NCBI GenBank assembly: GCA_017550145.1
Contig: JAFZQG010000004.1
Coordinates: 434,001 to 498,000 of the forward strand
Reading direction: 5' to 3'
DNA: 64,000 nt
Origin: Erysipelotrichaceae bacterium
GTDB taxonomy: Bacteria; Bacillota_I; Bacilli_A; Erysipelotrichales; Erysipelotrichaceae
Shown piece after piece: positions 17,548 to 26,234 of the stretch (position 1 is the stretch's first letter; each line of letters opens with the position of its first letter). The notes below the pieces were generated by a model that did not search any database, had not been told where the DNA came from, and worked only from the letters and a program-made list of their open reading frames with translations. The translations under genes were made by a program, and so were the position numbers.

Positions 17548-18978
17548 ATGAGCGTATTGAATTCATCGTTTGGACCTGAAAGGTATTTCGAAGAGATCTG
17601 TAAGATCCCGCACGGATCATTTGCGGAAAAAGCGATCAGCGATTATATCGTTGAATTTGCCCGTGATCATAAACTAGAATGCATCAGAGATCAGGAAAAC
17701 AATGTGGTCGTTTATAAAAAGGGTAGTGAAGGATATGAGGATCACGAGCCTCTGATTCTGCAGGGCCATACGGATATGGTCTGTGAAAAAGATTCGGACT
17801 GTGATTTTGATTTCACTAAAGATCCTTTGAATATCTATGTGGAAGATGGAAAACTTAAAGCCAGAGGAACGACCTTAGGCGGTGATGATGGAGTTGCGGT
17901 TGCGTACATGCTGGCAATACTGGAAGATGATACGATCGCTCATCCGCCATTAGAATGTGTGTTTACCGTTCAGGAAGAAGTAGGTTGTATCGGTGCCGCA
18001 AAACTTGATTTTTCTTTATTCAAGAGTAAAAGAATGTTGAATCTGGATAATCTGTCTTTTGAGCATACAAATGTATCTTCTTCAGGAAGCCAGAAAATGC
18101 GCCTGTATAGAGAAATACAGAAAGAGGATATGGAAGCTGATTTCTACAGGATTACCGTTGATGGTCTTAAAGGTGGACATTCCGGTATGTTCATTGATTC
18201 CGAAAGAGGTAATGCCGTAAAGATCACAGCCAGAATACTTTATGCTCTGGCCAAGGAATCTGATATCAGAATTGCGGAAGTTAACGGCGGAAATAAAGAA
18301 AATGCCATTCCGATCTATGGCGAAGCAATTTTTGCGACATCCGCAGAAAAAGAGAAAATCACAGAAACATTCAACACGATCAGAGAAGATATTCTCAACG
18401 AATATAAATTCTCGGAAGAAGATCTGAAGATCGAAATTAATGAAACTGAAAAAGAGAAGGTTTTGATTGAAAAGGATAGTCAGGATCTGTTTAAGTATAT
18501 GATCGCTTTACCTCACGGCTACCGTCATCGCAGTATGAATATCGAAGGGCTGATTACTGCATCAGAAAATCTTGCGAGTGTTCGTACCACTGATAATGAT
18601 GTGACGTTTAGAGTTCTGCAGAGAGCAGAACTTGAGTCCCGTCTTGATGAAATGAAAGATGAGATCGATATGATTTCGGAAAGATTCGGTTTCGAAGTGA
18701 TTGTTGACGGAAGAGCTCCATCATGGGCTTATCAGCCTGTTTCCGAAATGCGTAAACTACTCTTTGAGATCTATGAAGAAAAAACCGGAAACAAACTGAT
18801 TGAAGCGGCAACTCACGGTGGACTCGAGACCGGATATTTTGCCGGAGAGATTCCGGGTATCGATATCGTGACATTCGGTCCGACCGTGAGCGATTATCAT
18901 ACTTCCAGAGAATGTCTGGATCTCGAAACATTCAGACAGGCTTATGAAATAATCATCGAAATGCTCAAAAGACTTTAA
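17548..18978 (+). CDS. pepD: Aminoacyl-histidine dipeptidase (PepD, M20 family)
   Basis: 476 residues. Metal-site motifs of M20 peptidases are clear: QGHTDMVCEKD, LGGDDGVAVAYML with the bridging Asp, and VQEEVGCIGA with the catalytic Glu pair. The dimerisation/lid domain contains GLKGGHSG, and a further ligand His is in THGGLE. It cleaves Xaa-His dipeptides such as carnosine in the cytoplasm. The open frame extends to 17494 through a terminator, but AAGGAGG at 17533-17539 fixes the ATG at 17548. Confidence 0.93.
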   Translation: MSVLNSSFGPERYFEEICKIPHGSFAEKAISDYIVEFARDHKLECIRDQENNVVVYKKGSEGYEDHEPLILQGHTDMVCEKDSDCDFDFTKDPLNIYVEDGKLKARGTTLGGDDGVAVAYMLAILEDDTIAHPPLECVFTVQEEVGCIGAAKLDFSLFKSKRMLNLDNLSFEHTNVSSSGSQKMRLYREIQKEDMEADFYRITVDGLKGGHSGMFIDSERGNAVKITARILYALAKESDIRIAEVNGGNKENAIPIYGEAIFATSAEKEKITETFNTIREDILNEYKFSEEDLKIEINETEKEKVLIEKDSQDLFKYMIALPHGYRHRSMNIEGLITASENLASVRTTDNDVTFRVLQRAELESRLDEMKDEIDMISERFGFEVIVDGRAPSWAYQPVSEMRKLLFEIYEEKTGNKLIEAATHGGLETGYFAGEIPGIDIVTFGPTVSDYHTSRECLDLETFRQAYEIIIEMLKRL

Positions 18979-18990
18979 GGGGAAAGTATT

Positions 18991-19902
18991 ATGCAGGTAA
19001 TAAAAGATTCTTATGAATATGTTTTTTCTAAAGACAGTAAACCGATAGCTTATGCAAAGGATGGCGAGACTTTGCAGTTCAATACTTTGGACTGTTTCGG
19101 TAATCAGGTTACAAGTGAAGATTTTGTGATAACGGAACTTGATATGGAAAAGTGCAATCCGGCTACCGGACCTGTATATATTGAAGGTGCCGAACCGGGT
19201 GATGTGCTGGCAGTCGACATCCTCGATGTAAAGACAGGTCCAAAGGGCGTCATGATGACCATCAAAGGATACGGACCATTATGGGAAACCTGTGAATCAA
19301 GAACCAAGATTCTGAAAGTCGAAGATGGCTATATTTATTTCAATGATGTAAAGTTTGAAGCTGATCCGATGATCGGTGTTATCGGTGTTGCACCAAAAGG
19401 CAAGGCAATCGCTTCTGCCAGAGCTTTTCCGACCGGAGGCAATATGGACAGCCGCATCATAACCAAAGGTTCAACCGTCTATCTGCCGGTAAAGACCAAA
19501 GGCGCTCTTTTACAGATGGGTGATGTCCATGCGGCCATGGGTGATGGTGAAGTTTGTGAGACCGGTGTTGAGATCGATGCGGAAATAACAGTCAGAGTCA
19601 GAATCATCAAGGATTTTGAACTTAACTGGCCGGTAACTGAAAAAGAAGATTTCTGGTTTGTGAATACTGTCGGAAAAACAAGCAACGATGCCATCAAACG
19701 CGGCTATCAGGAATTACAGAGGCTCATCATGAATGCTTATGGCTGGGATGCAACTGATGCCTGCATGTTTATTTCGGCACAGGGAAGAGTAGAAGCCAAT
19801 CAGGCCGTGCTGGCTCATAATGATACGGAAGAAGCCGGTGATACTTTCAGAGTCGGTATTCCAAAGAGAAGTGATAAACCGGGTCTGATTCCGCAGAAAT
19901 AA
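18991..19902 (+). CDS. Acetamidase/formamidase family amidohydrolase
   Basis: 303 residues. Diagnostic segments are NPATGPVYIEGAEPGDVLAVDI, RAFPTGGNMDSR, and LLQMGDVHAAMGDGEVCETGVE, the last two holding the metal-binding His/Asp cluster of the FmdA/AmdA family. It would hydrolyse short-chain amides to ammonia plus the acid. It is likely co-transcribed with pepD (12 nt apart, AGGGGAAAG ribosome binding site), giving a small nitrogen-salvage unit. Confidence 0.88.
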   Translation: MQVIKDSYEYVFSKDSKPIAYAKDGETLQFNTLDCFGNQVTSEDFVITELDMEKCNPATGPVYIEGAEPGDVLAVDILDVKTGPKGVMMTIKGYGPLWETCESRTKILKVEDGYIYFNDVKFEADPMIGVIGVAPKGKAIASARAFPTGGNMDSRIITKGSTVYLPVKTKGALLQMGDVHAAMGDGEVCETGVEIDAEITVRVRIIKDFELNWPVTEKEDFWFVNTVGKTSNDAIKRGYQELQRLIMNAYGWDATDACMFISAQGRVEANQAVLAHNDTEEAGDTFRVGIPKRSDKPGLIPQK

Positions 19903-19951
19903 AAGATAAAAAAGTTTTATAATTAATTAATAAAAGAAGGGGAGTATCCAT

Positions 19952-20725
19952 ATGTTTTCTTGGCAACATATTGTATGGCTGCTTATCTGTGCTGTAGCAA
20001 TTATCATCTGTGTTTATCTATACAATAAGAACAGACCGTCTTTACAGACAGTTCTGAACTACTGCTGCGCTGTCTGCGTGGCATCGGAACTGATCAAGGT
20101 CTTCAGTGTTATCGACATGGTCCCTTCGGCTGACGGAAGTCTGATCTATCCGTATATTCCGATGAACCATCTGCCTTTGCATCTGTGTTCGATGCAGATC
20201 CTGATGATCTTCTATGTAAGATTTACCGAGAATAAGAAAAGCAGAGAAAATTTCCTGTCATTCATGTATCCTTCATGTCTGTTGGGAGCTCTGTCTGCTT
20301 TAGCTATGCCTTCGATCTTTACTACCAGTATCAGAGTCGATCAGGCTTTCACCCATCCGATGGCCTATCAGTTTTTCATGTTCCACAGCATGCTGATAGT
20401 ACTGGCAATCGCTATTGCCAAATCAGGCGAAATCAGTTTTACCTGGAAGAGTTACCGTAATGCACTGATCATTATCGCTGTGGCGGGTTTTGTGTCACTG
20501 TATGTCAACTCGATATTTGCTTCACCGTATTATGAAAACGGCAAGCTTATGCATATAGATTTCTGGCCAAACTTCCTGTTTACCTACCAGAATCCTATCG
20601 GTATCAAACTTACCGAACTCTGGCAGTGGCATGTCTATCTGATCATCTTAGTGGCTGTAACAGTTGTACTGACCTTCATCTGTTTCTATCCGCTGATCAG
20701 AAAGAACAGTAAAAACAAAGCATAG
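19952..20725 (+). CDS. YwaF/TIGR02206-like integral membrane protein
   Basis: 257 residues with about seven hydrophobic helices. The pattern MNHLPLHLCSMQILMI followed by HSMLIVLAIAIA and a long C-terminal pair of helices fits the YwaF (TIGR02206) family of unknown function. AGGGGAG precedes the ATG. It is separated from the amidase by 49 nt of AT-rich sequence, and the hairpin at 20730 ends it. Confidence 0.78.
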   Translation: MFSWQHIVWLLICAVAIIICVYLYNKNRPSLQTVLNYCCAVCVASELIKVFSVIDMVPSADGSLIYPYIPMNHLPLHLCSMQILMIFYVRFTENKKSRENFLSFMYPSCLLGALSALAMPSIFTTSIRVDQAFTHPMAYQFFMFHSMLIVLAIAIAKSGEISFTWKSYRNALIIIAVAGFVSLYVNSIFASPYYENGKLMHIDFWPNFLFTYQNPIGIKLTELWQWHVYLIILVAVTVVLTFICFYPLIRKNSKNKA

Positions 20726-20729
20726 AAAA

Positions 20730-20776
20730 AAGAAGCTGCTGAATTGTGTACAACCACAGTTCATAAGCTTCTTTTC
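20730..20776. terminator. Bidirectional hairpin terminator
   Basis: AAGAAGCT (20730-20737) pairs with AGCTTCTT (20766-20773); further imperfect pairing (TTGTG/CACAG) extends inwards. A and T tracts flank it between convergent genes. Confidence 0.75.
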
Positions 20777-20783
20777 TTATTGT

Positions 20784-21497
20784 CTATTTCTTGAATTTGT
20801 TGAACAGACCGGCTGCCTTATCAAGTGCAGCATTTACTGCCTGTCCTCCAAGTTCGCTGGCCTTATCTCTGATTTCCTTACCGGTATCTTTTAAGACATC
20901 GACCTTTTCATCGATCTTGGAAGTGATCTCGGCTTTCTTTGCCTCGTATTCAGCCTGACGTTTTGCTTCAGCCTCTTCTCTGGCTTTTCTTTCCGTCTCT
21001 TCAGCCTGTTCCTGAGCTACTTCTTCAGCTGCTGCCGGTAAGACTGTTCCACAGTCAGCGCAGAATCTTGTGCCGATCGTATTCTGTTTGCCGCATTTCG
21101 GGCAGATAACCCCTGCAGCTAATGTCTGATCAGGAAGCTGTGTTCCGCAGTTAGGACAGAACTTTCTGTCTGCTTCACATACTTCACCGCACTTAGGACA
21201 TTCTTTCATGCCTTTAGCCAGTTCAGTCGCAAAACTCTTGACGCTGCTGGCGTAATTGGAAAGACCTTCACTGAATGAGAATCCGCTTTCGGAAGCAGCT
21301 TCTGCTGTTTCGCCGACTGCTTCTTTCAGTTCGGCAGTATTCTGTTTAAGAACTTCTGTTGTTGCATTGAGCTGTTCCGCAGCTGCATTAGCGTATTTAT
21401 CTGCCGCAGGTTTTACTGCGCCTTCAACCGCATCCTGTATGCCCTTGGCGATACCGTCACTGAGACCGCTCTTAATAGCATCTTTCAAAAAACCCAT
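20784..21497 (-). CDS. Zinc-ribbon protein with amphipathic helical flanks
   Basis: 237 residues. An N-terminal Ala/Glu-rich helical region (about 1-95) precedes two zinc ribbons: CPKCGEVCEADRKFCPNCG and CPKCGKQNTIGTRFCADCG. A second helical segment rich in Glu/Ala/Lys (about 160-235) resembles LEA/apolipoprotein-like amphipathic helices. No membrane helix. GAAGGAGC precedes the ATG. Function unknown; possibly a scaffold or stress-protective protein (inference). Confidence 0.75.
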   Translation of the reverse strand: MGFLKDAIKSGLSDGIAKGIQDAVEGAVKPAADKYANAAAEQLNATTEVLKQNTAELKEAVGETAEAASESGFSFSEGLSNYASSVKSFATELAKGMKECPKCGEVCEADRKFCPNCGTQLPDQTLAAGVICPKCGKQNTIGTRFCADCGTVLPAAAEEVAQEQAEETERKAREEAEAKRQAEYEAKKAEITSKIDEKVDVLKDTGKEIRDKASELGGQAVNAALDKAAGLFNKFKK

Positions 21498-21634
21498 AAT
21501 TTTGCTCCTTCAATTATTTGAAAAAATAGTTTCTAAATTAATTATATTGCACAAAGTATATACTTTTTAATTCATTTGTTAGGTATTATCGCTTTTTCTG
21601 CAAATAATGATACGAAGGAGGAAAAAAACAAATA

Positions 21635-21664
21635 ATGTTTATTAAAAAAACCATATTAGAATGA
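21635..21664 (+). other. Nine-codon ORF behind a strong Shine-Dalgarno
   Basis: AAGGAGG at 21615-21621 precedes an ATG at 21635 that opens only nine codons before a TGA. The spacing (13 nt) is long. This may be the relic of a lost gene start or a leader peptide for the toxin-antitoxin locus. Otherwise nothing coding was seen between 21498 and 21730. Confidence 0.25.
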
Positions 21665-21687
21665 TCTTGTTTTCAAATTTGAATATT

Positions 21688-21705
21688 GATAGCAAAATTG
21701 CTATC
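21688..21705. promoter_or_regulatory. Palindromic operator of the toxin-antitoxin locus
   Basis: GATAGCAA-AA-TTGCTATC is a perfect 8-2-8 inverted repeat, 26 nt upstream of the toxin ATG. HigA-type antitoxins bind such palindromes to autoregulate, so this is the likely operator. Confidence 0.6.
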
Positions 21706-21730
21706 ATAATTACAGGTAGAAAGGACGAAT

Positions 21731-22102
21731 ATGTTCACAGTTGAATTCTATTAGACTGAGAATGGATATAGTGAATTATGGGATTTTCTAGAAAATTTGA
21801 GAATCAAATCTACAAGAAGTAAAGATGCCAGAATTCAATTTAATCAGATATCCCTATATATTGAGCTATTGCAACAGAAAGGAACAAATCTTCCTGATAA
21901 AATTACAAAATATATAGAAGACAATCTATGGGAATTAAGGCCAGGTGTTAATAGAATTCTTTATTTCTATCACAAAGAAAATAGGTTTGTTCTCTTACAC
22001 TATTTCAGGAAAAAAACACAGAAAACACCAAAAAGAGAAATCAATAAAGCCAAAGCCGAAATAATAGATTATCTAAAAAGAAACAAGGAGGAACTCAGAT
22101 GA
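21731..22102 (+). pseudogene. HigB/Gp49-like toxin (RelE superfamily) interrupted by an in-frame amber codon
   Basis: Reading from the ATG at 21731 (preceded by AAAGGA) gives MFTVEFY, then TAG at 21752-21754, then TENGYSELWDFLENLRIKS and the full remaining domain to the TGA at 22100-22102. Gp49-like toxins normally read FYETENG here, so the stop replaces a Glu codon by a single G-to-T change. The rest has the expected LWELRPGVNRILYFY and LLHYFRKKTQKTP motifs. Downstream translation could begin only at the TTG at 21797, losing 22 residues. Otherwise the frame is undamaged, suggesting recent inactivation, or readthrough. Confidence 0.8.
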
Positions 22103-22380
22103 AAACCTGGAATGATTATAAAAAATATGTCAAAAATATCGATGCAGCTAATAAAGAAGAAATGGAAAACATCGAATGTATGGCATCAATAATCGGATCA
22201 ATTATTGAACAGAGAAATTCTCTGGGTATTTCACAAAGAGAATTAGCTGAGTTATGTGGTATGCCTCAATCATCTGTTGCCAGAATAGAATCGTATAAAA
22301 CAACTCCAAGTATTGATACGTTGTTAAGAATAATGAAGCCACTAGGTTTAACACTGTATGTTTCTCAGATTGACAGATAA
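22099..22380 (+). CDS. HigA-like XRE-family antitoxin
   Basis: 93 residues. A helix-turn-helix occupies about residues 40-80: SLGISQRELAELCGMPQSSVARIES. The C-terminal part ends with IMKPLGLTLYVSQI, usual for the antitoxins paired with Gp49-like toxins. Its ATG overlaps the toxin stop codon, and an AAGGAGG-like site lies inside the toxin's 3' end. The gene is intact although the toxin carries a stop codon. It would bind the operator at 21688-21705. Confidence 0.85.
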   Translation: MKTWNDYKKYVKNIDAANKEEMENIECMASIIGSIIEQRNSLGISQRELAELCGMPQSSVARIESYKTTPSIDTLLRIMKPLGLTLYVSQIDR

Positions 22381-22462
22381 TCTGATTTGCACATGGGCCT
22401 TTCTTCAGATTGCACCCCTGACAAAAACAAGGAGCAAGTTAAAGTCTTCCAGGCCAATTCAG

Positions 22463-22501
22463 GTTGCTCAGTAGGAGAGCAGTCAGGGTCGATCCCCTTA
22501 T
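22463..22501 (+). pseudogene. tRNA relic lacking the anticodon arm
   Basis: GTTGCTCAGTAGGAGAGCA resembles a tRNA D-arm and is followed directly by GTCAGGGTCGATCCCCTTA, resembling a T-arm with small deletions. The anticodon arm is absent. It is on the opposite strand to the adjacent tRNA-Ala, to which it is similar in both segments. It cannot be a functional tRNA. Confidence 0.45.
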
Positions 22502-22505
22502 GCAA

Positions 22506-22533
22506 GAAAAAAAGTCCATTGCTGGACTTTTTG
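22506..22533 (-). terminator. Terminator of the tRNA operon
   Basis: AAAAAGTCCA (22509-22518) pairs with TGGACTTTTT (22523-22532). On the minus strand it follows tRNA-Ala and ends in a run of Ts. Confidence 0.85.
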
Positions 22534-22542
22534 CACTAAGTA

Positions 22543-22618
22543 TGGTGGAGAATAGGGGATTCGAACCCCTGACCCCCTGCTTGCAAAGCAGGTGCTCTCC
22601 CAACTGAGCTAATTCCCC
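22543..22618 (-). tRNA. tRNA-Ala (anticodon TGC)
   Basis: 76 nt on the minus strand including an encoded CCA. The acceptor GGGGAAT pairs with ATTCTCC, D-arm is AGCTCAGTTGGGAGAGC, the anticodon stem-loop is CCTGCTTTGCAAGCAGG with TGC, and the T-arm is AGGGGTTCGAATCCCCT. It is transcribed together with tRNA-Ile upstream of it. Confidence 0.97.
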
Positions 22619-22622
22619 GAAA

Positions 22623-22699
<77 letters not shown>

Positions 22700-22726
22700 A
22701 TGTTCCCGACACTTTCGTGCTTTATA

Positions 22727-22756
22727 ATTCTACTTCAGATCGCGCCCCGTTGTCAA
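22727..22756 (-). promoter_or_regulatory. Promoter of the tRNA-Ile/tRNA-Ala operon
   Basis: On the minus strand TTGACA (22756-22751) is followed by an 18-nt spacer and TAGAAT (22732-22727). The transcript would begin about 20 nt before tRNA-Ile. Confidence 0.75.
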
Positions 22757-22831
22757 TTAAAACTTATGAACAAAAGGACTTGAAAACTTGTCAATTAAGT
22801 AAAATGTGAACTATAATAATAATTACCCACT

Positions 22832-23494
22832 ATGAAAAAGAATTTTTGGTATGTAATTCTTATCGTTTCAGCGCTGGTATTGTGTGGCTTTACCTTCTTT
22901 AATGATGCGGAAAAGAGCGAATTCAGCCTGGACGCTTTATATGACTACCAGAAAGAATTCAAAACGGAAGAACTGAGTGTCTGCTCAACCAATACGGCTA
23001 AGACTTATATGGATTACCGTATGACAACAGTTGTCAGTTCAGCTCAGTATCAGTTCATGAAAAATCACTGCACCGTCGATAAGAAGACCGGATTCTTATA
23101 TGATGAGGAAGGTTTTATCGCAGTGGCATTAGGTTCATATTATGGCGTGATCGGTGACCGCTATTACTTCACTCTGGATTCCGGTATCGTCTTACCGGTC
23201 GTCAAAGCTGAAGAGAAAGCTGATGAAGATACGGATTACAGCGGCTGCTACCACACTATGGATGGCAGTGTCATGGAGTTCGTTATCGATTCCGATTATG
23301 CGGCTGATTATTTCGGAGCCAACGGAAACGGTTATGTCCTCGATGGAAACTACAACAACTATTCACTGTTCAACGGTTACTTTGTGAAAGTTGAAAAAGT
23401 GCTGGATGAAAAAGCAGATAAGATCGTTACCTATCAGGTCGATCCGAGTCTGCCGACAAATATCGATATCTTCAATTACGCATCTGGTTATTAA
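22832..23494 (+). CDS. Hypothetical secreted or membrane-anchored protein
   Basis: 220 residues. An N-terminal hydrophobic segment (about residues 5-23) acts as signal anchor, and the mature part is an acidic, Tyr-rich extracytoplasmic domain with no recognised motif. A TATAAT at 22812-22817 lies 14 nt before the ATG, and no Shine-Dalgarno is visible, so the leader would be very short. Ended by the hairpin at 23503. Family not recognised. Confidence 0.7.
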   Translation: MKKNFWYVILIVSALVLCGFTFFNDAEKSEFSLDALYDYQKEFKTEELSVCSTNTAKTYMDYRMTTVVSSAQYQFMKNHCTVDKKTGFLYDEEGFIAVALGSYYGVIGDRYYFTLDSGIVLPVVKAEEKADEDTDYSGCYHTMDGSVMEFVIDSDYAADYFGANGNGYVLDGNYNNYSLFNGYFVKVEKVLDEKADKIVTYQVDPSLPTNIDIFNYASGY

Positions 23495-23502
23495 AAAGAA
23501 TA

Positions 23503-23531
23503 ACTCCATCGGAATTTCCGATGGAGTTTTA
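23503..23531. terminator. Bidirectional hairpin terminator
   Basis: ACTCCATCGGA pairs with TCCGATGGAGT, followed by TTTT on the plus strand. It lies between the secreted protein gene (+) and adhE (-). Confidence 0.85.
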
Positions 23532-23538
23532 AATAATA

Positions 23539-26154
23539 CTAATTTCCCTGATATGCCTTGCGGATGATCTCTTTCATATCGTCGACCATCGGTACACGAG
23601 GGTTGGCCGGTGAGCACTGATCTTCGTAGGCCAGGACAGCGATCTCGTCGATCTTTTCTTCGAGTTCCTTTTTATCAATACCCATGGCTTTGAGATTAGG
23701 ATCAAGACCGCATTCCTTGACTAAAGCTGTTACGGCTTTGGCCAGAGATTCAACACCCTGAGCCGGAGTATCAGCTTTTAAACCAAGCAGCTGAGCGATC
23801 TCCTGATATTTCTTATCGGCACAGTAGGTATTGTATTTCGGCCAGACTGAGAGTTTGGTCGGAGTCTTGCCGTTATATCTTATAACATGCGGTAAGAATA
23901 CTGCACAGGTATAGCCGTGAACGGTATGGAACTGAGCACCGACTTTATGAGCCAGTGAGTGTGTCATACCTAAGAAAGCATTGGCGAATGCCATACCGGC
24001 AATCGTTGCCGCATTGTGCATCTTTTCTCTGGCTTCCAGATCGTTCTTGCCGTCTTTGACTGCTCTAGGCAGATAATCGAAGACCAGTTTAATGGCCTTC
24101 AGGCACAGACCGTCGGTATAGTCGTTGGCCATAACGGAGACATATGCTTCGATGGCGTGGGTCAAGACATCCAGCCCGGTCATAGCGGTAGCTTTAGGCG
24201 GAAGGTTGGTCGTGAACTCCGGATCGATGATGGCGATCGTCGGAGTCAGGGAGTAATCGGTAAGCGGATATTTCTTATTGTTTGCTTTATCGGAAATGAC
24301 CGCAAACGGTGTGACTTCACTTCCGGTTCCGGAAGTCGTCGGGATACAGATCAGACGGGACTTACGGCCCAGTTCCGGATATTTGAAGGCACGCTTACGG
24401 ATATCCATAAACTTCTGTTTCAGATCATCGAAGTTTACTTTCGGATGTTCATAGAAGATCCACATGCCTTTGGCTGCGTCCATGACGGAACCGCCGCCTA
24501 AGGCGATGATCGCATCCGGTTTGAAGACATCCATCATTCTCGCGCCTTTTCTGACGGTTTCGATATCAGGATCCGGTTCGACATCACAGAAGAGCTGGAT
24601 CTGAACTTTATTCCTTCTGAGATTGAGCTGTTCGGTGATCTTGCTGAGATAACCGAGCTCGACCATGGAGGTATCGGTTACCAAAAAGACTTTATTCAGG
24701 TCCTTGCAGGACTGCAGATACTGAATGGAATTTCTTTCAAAATATATTTTCTGAGGTACTTTGAACCACTGCACGGTATTTCTCCTTTTTCCTACTTTCT
24801 TGATATTAAGCAGATTTACTGCCGAAACATTTCCACCGATCGAGTTATGACCGTAGGAACCGCAACCTAAGGTTAATGACGGCAGGAAGGAGTTATAGAC
24901 ATTTCCGATACCGCCGAAGGTTGCCGGAGAATTCCAGATGATACGCATAGCCAGGATCTTATCACCGAAGCGGTCTGCCAGTTCCTGGTTCTTGCAATGG
25001 ATGGCAGCACTGTGGCCGAGACCGTTGAATCTGACCATCTGATCTGCCAGTTCAAATCCTTCTTCTTCATCTTTTGCTTTATAGAAAGCCAGAACCGGAG
25101 AAAGCTTTTCTCTGGACAGCGGTTCACCTGGCCCGACTTCTTTGCACTGTACACCGATGATCGATGTATCGGCCGGAATAGTGATACCGGCCTGTTCGGC
25201 TATCCACTGCGGAGATCTTCCGGCGATATCACCGTTGAGTCTCGCGTTTTCGCAGCCTTTATCTTCACTGCTGTATCCGAACATGAATCGGGAGAGTTTA
25301 TTCTTTTCTTCTTTAGTTACGAAATAAACCTTGAAACGTTTAAAGGTATCGATCGCTTCTTTGTATATTTCCTGATCGATGATGACAGCCTGTTCGCTGG
25401 CACAGATCATACCGTTATCGAAAGACTTGGATATGACGATGTCGTTGACAGCCTGTTCGACGTTGCATGATTTATGCATATATGCCGGAACATTTCCCGC
25501 ACCGACGCCCATTGCCGGTTTGCCGCAGCTGTAGGCAGCCTTGACCATCGCGTTGCCGCCGGTTGCCAGAATCGTCGCAACACCCGGATGATTCATCAGG
25601 GTCGAAGTCGCATCCATTGAAGGATGTTCGATCCACTGAATGCAGTTTTTTGGTGCTCCGGCTTTTTCGGCTGTTTCTTTCATGATCATCGCAGCAGCCT
25701 TGGATGATTTCTGAGCATTCGGATGGAAGGCAAAAATAATCGGGTTTCTGGTCTTGAGACAGATCAGAGATTTAAACAGAACCGTTGAAGTCGGATTGGT
25801 TACCGGTGTGATACCGCAGATGACACCGACCGGTTCGGCAATCTCTGTAATACCGGTAACGGGATCTTCGGATATAACTCCGACAGTCTTCAGATGACGC
25901 ATATTGTTTACGACATATTCGCACGCAAACAGGTTCTTGGTTGCCTTGTCCTCAAAGACACCGCGCTTTGTTTCATCGACAGCTTTTCTTGCCAGAATGC
26001 CGTGGTTATCAAGTCCGGCTACTGAACACTTGGCGACAATATAGTCGATCTTTTCCTGATCAAATGTAGAAAACTCGTCCAGAGCTTTCTGGGCATTGCT
26101 GACCAGGCTGTCGATTTCTTTCAGAATCTTCTTATCAACTTTCTTTTCTTCCAT
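23539..26154 (-). CDS. adhE: Bifunctional acetaldehyde-CoA / alcohol dehydrogenase
   Basis: 871 residues. The N-terminal aldehyde-dehydrogenase half (about 1-440) carries the catalytic Cys in FDNGMICASEQ and the CoA-aldehyde motif VCGITPVTNPTS. The C-terminal iron-dependent alcohol dehydrogenase half has ALGGGSVMDAAKGMW (NAD-binding) and metal ligands in LTHAIEAYVS and GMTHSLAHKVG. It reduces acetyl-CoA to ethanol, regenerating NAD+ in fermentation; such proteins form spirosomes. The frame extends to 26199, but AGAGGTG upstream of the ATG at 26154 fixes the start. Monocistronic. Confidence 0.96.
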   Translation of the reverse strand: MEEKKVDKKILKEIDSLVSNAQKALDEFSTFDQEKIDYIVAKCSVAGLDNHGILARKAVDETKRGVFEDKATKNLFACEYVVNNMRHLKTVGVISEDPVTGITEIAEPVGVICGITPVTNPTSTVLFKSLICLKTRNPIIFAFHPNAQKSSKAAAMIMKETAEKAGAPKNCIQWIEHPSMDATSTLMNHPGVATILATGGNAMVKAAYSCGKPAMGVGAGNVPAYMHKSCNVEQAVNDIVISKSFDNGMICASEQAVIIDQEIYKEAIDTFKRFKVYFVTKEEKNKLSRFMFGYSSEDKGCENARLNGDIAGRSPQWIAEQAGITIPADTSIIGVQCKEVGPGEPLSREKLSPVLAFYKAKDEEEGFELADQMVRFNGLGHSAAIHCKNQELADRFGDKILAMRIIWNSPATFGGIGNVYNSFLPSLTLGCGSYGHNSIGGNVSAVNLLNIKKVGKRRNTVQWFKVPQKIYFERNSIQYLQSCKDLNKVFLVTDTSMVELGYLSKITEQLNLRRNKVQIQLFCDVEPDPDIETVRKGARMMDVFKPDAIIALGGGSVMDAAKGMWIFYEHPKVNFDDLKQKFMDIRKRAFKYPELGRKSRLICIPTTSGTGSEVTPFAVISDKANNKKYPLTDYSLTPTIAIIDPEFTTNLPPKATAMTGLDVLTHAIEAYVSVMANDYTDGLCLKAIKLVFDYLPRAVKDGKNDLEAREKMHNAATIAGMAFANAFLGMTHSLAHKVGAQFHTVHGYTCAVFLPHVIRYNGKTPTKLSVWPKYNTYCADKKYQEIAQLLGLKADTPAQGVESLAKAVTALVKECGLDPNLKAMGIDKKELEEKIDEIAVLAYEDQCSPANPRVPMVDDMKEIIRKAYQGN

Positions 26155-26222
26155 AAGAAAACACCTCTTTACTAATCTATTGTAATCCAAGCGCAACATA
26201 CATAACAGTAAAACGGATATTA

Positions 26223-26228
26223 TATAAT
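26223..26228 (+). promoter_or_regulatory. -10 box 6 nt before the start codon at 26235
   Basis: A consensus TATAAT ends exactly 6 nt before the ATG of the GNAT-MiaA gene. There is no Shine-Dalgarno at normal spacing. The predicted transcript is leaderless. Confidence 0.55.
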
Positions 26229-26234
26229 GGACTT

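Noticed and set aside
26155-26199. 15-residue extension of AdhE
   Set aside because: AGAGGTG lies inside it, at the right distance for the ATG at 26154.
26160-26234. Rex (NADH-responsive) operator before adhE
   Set aside because: No TTGTTAA-N4-TTAACAA-like palindrome was found in the intergenic region.
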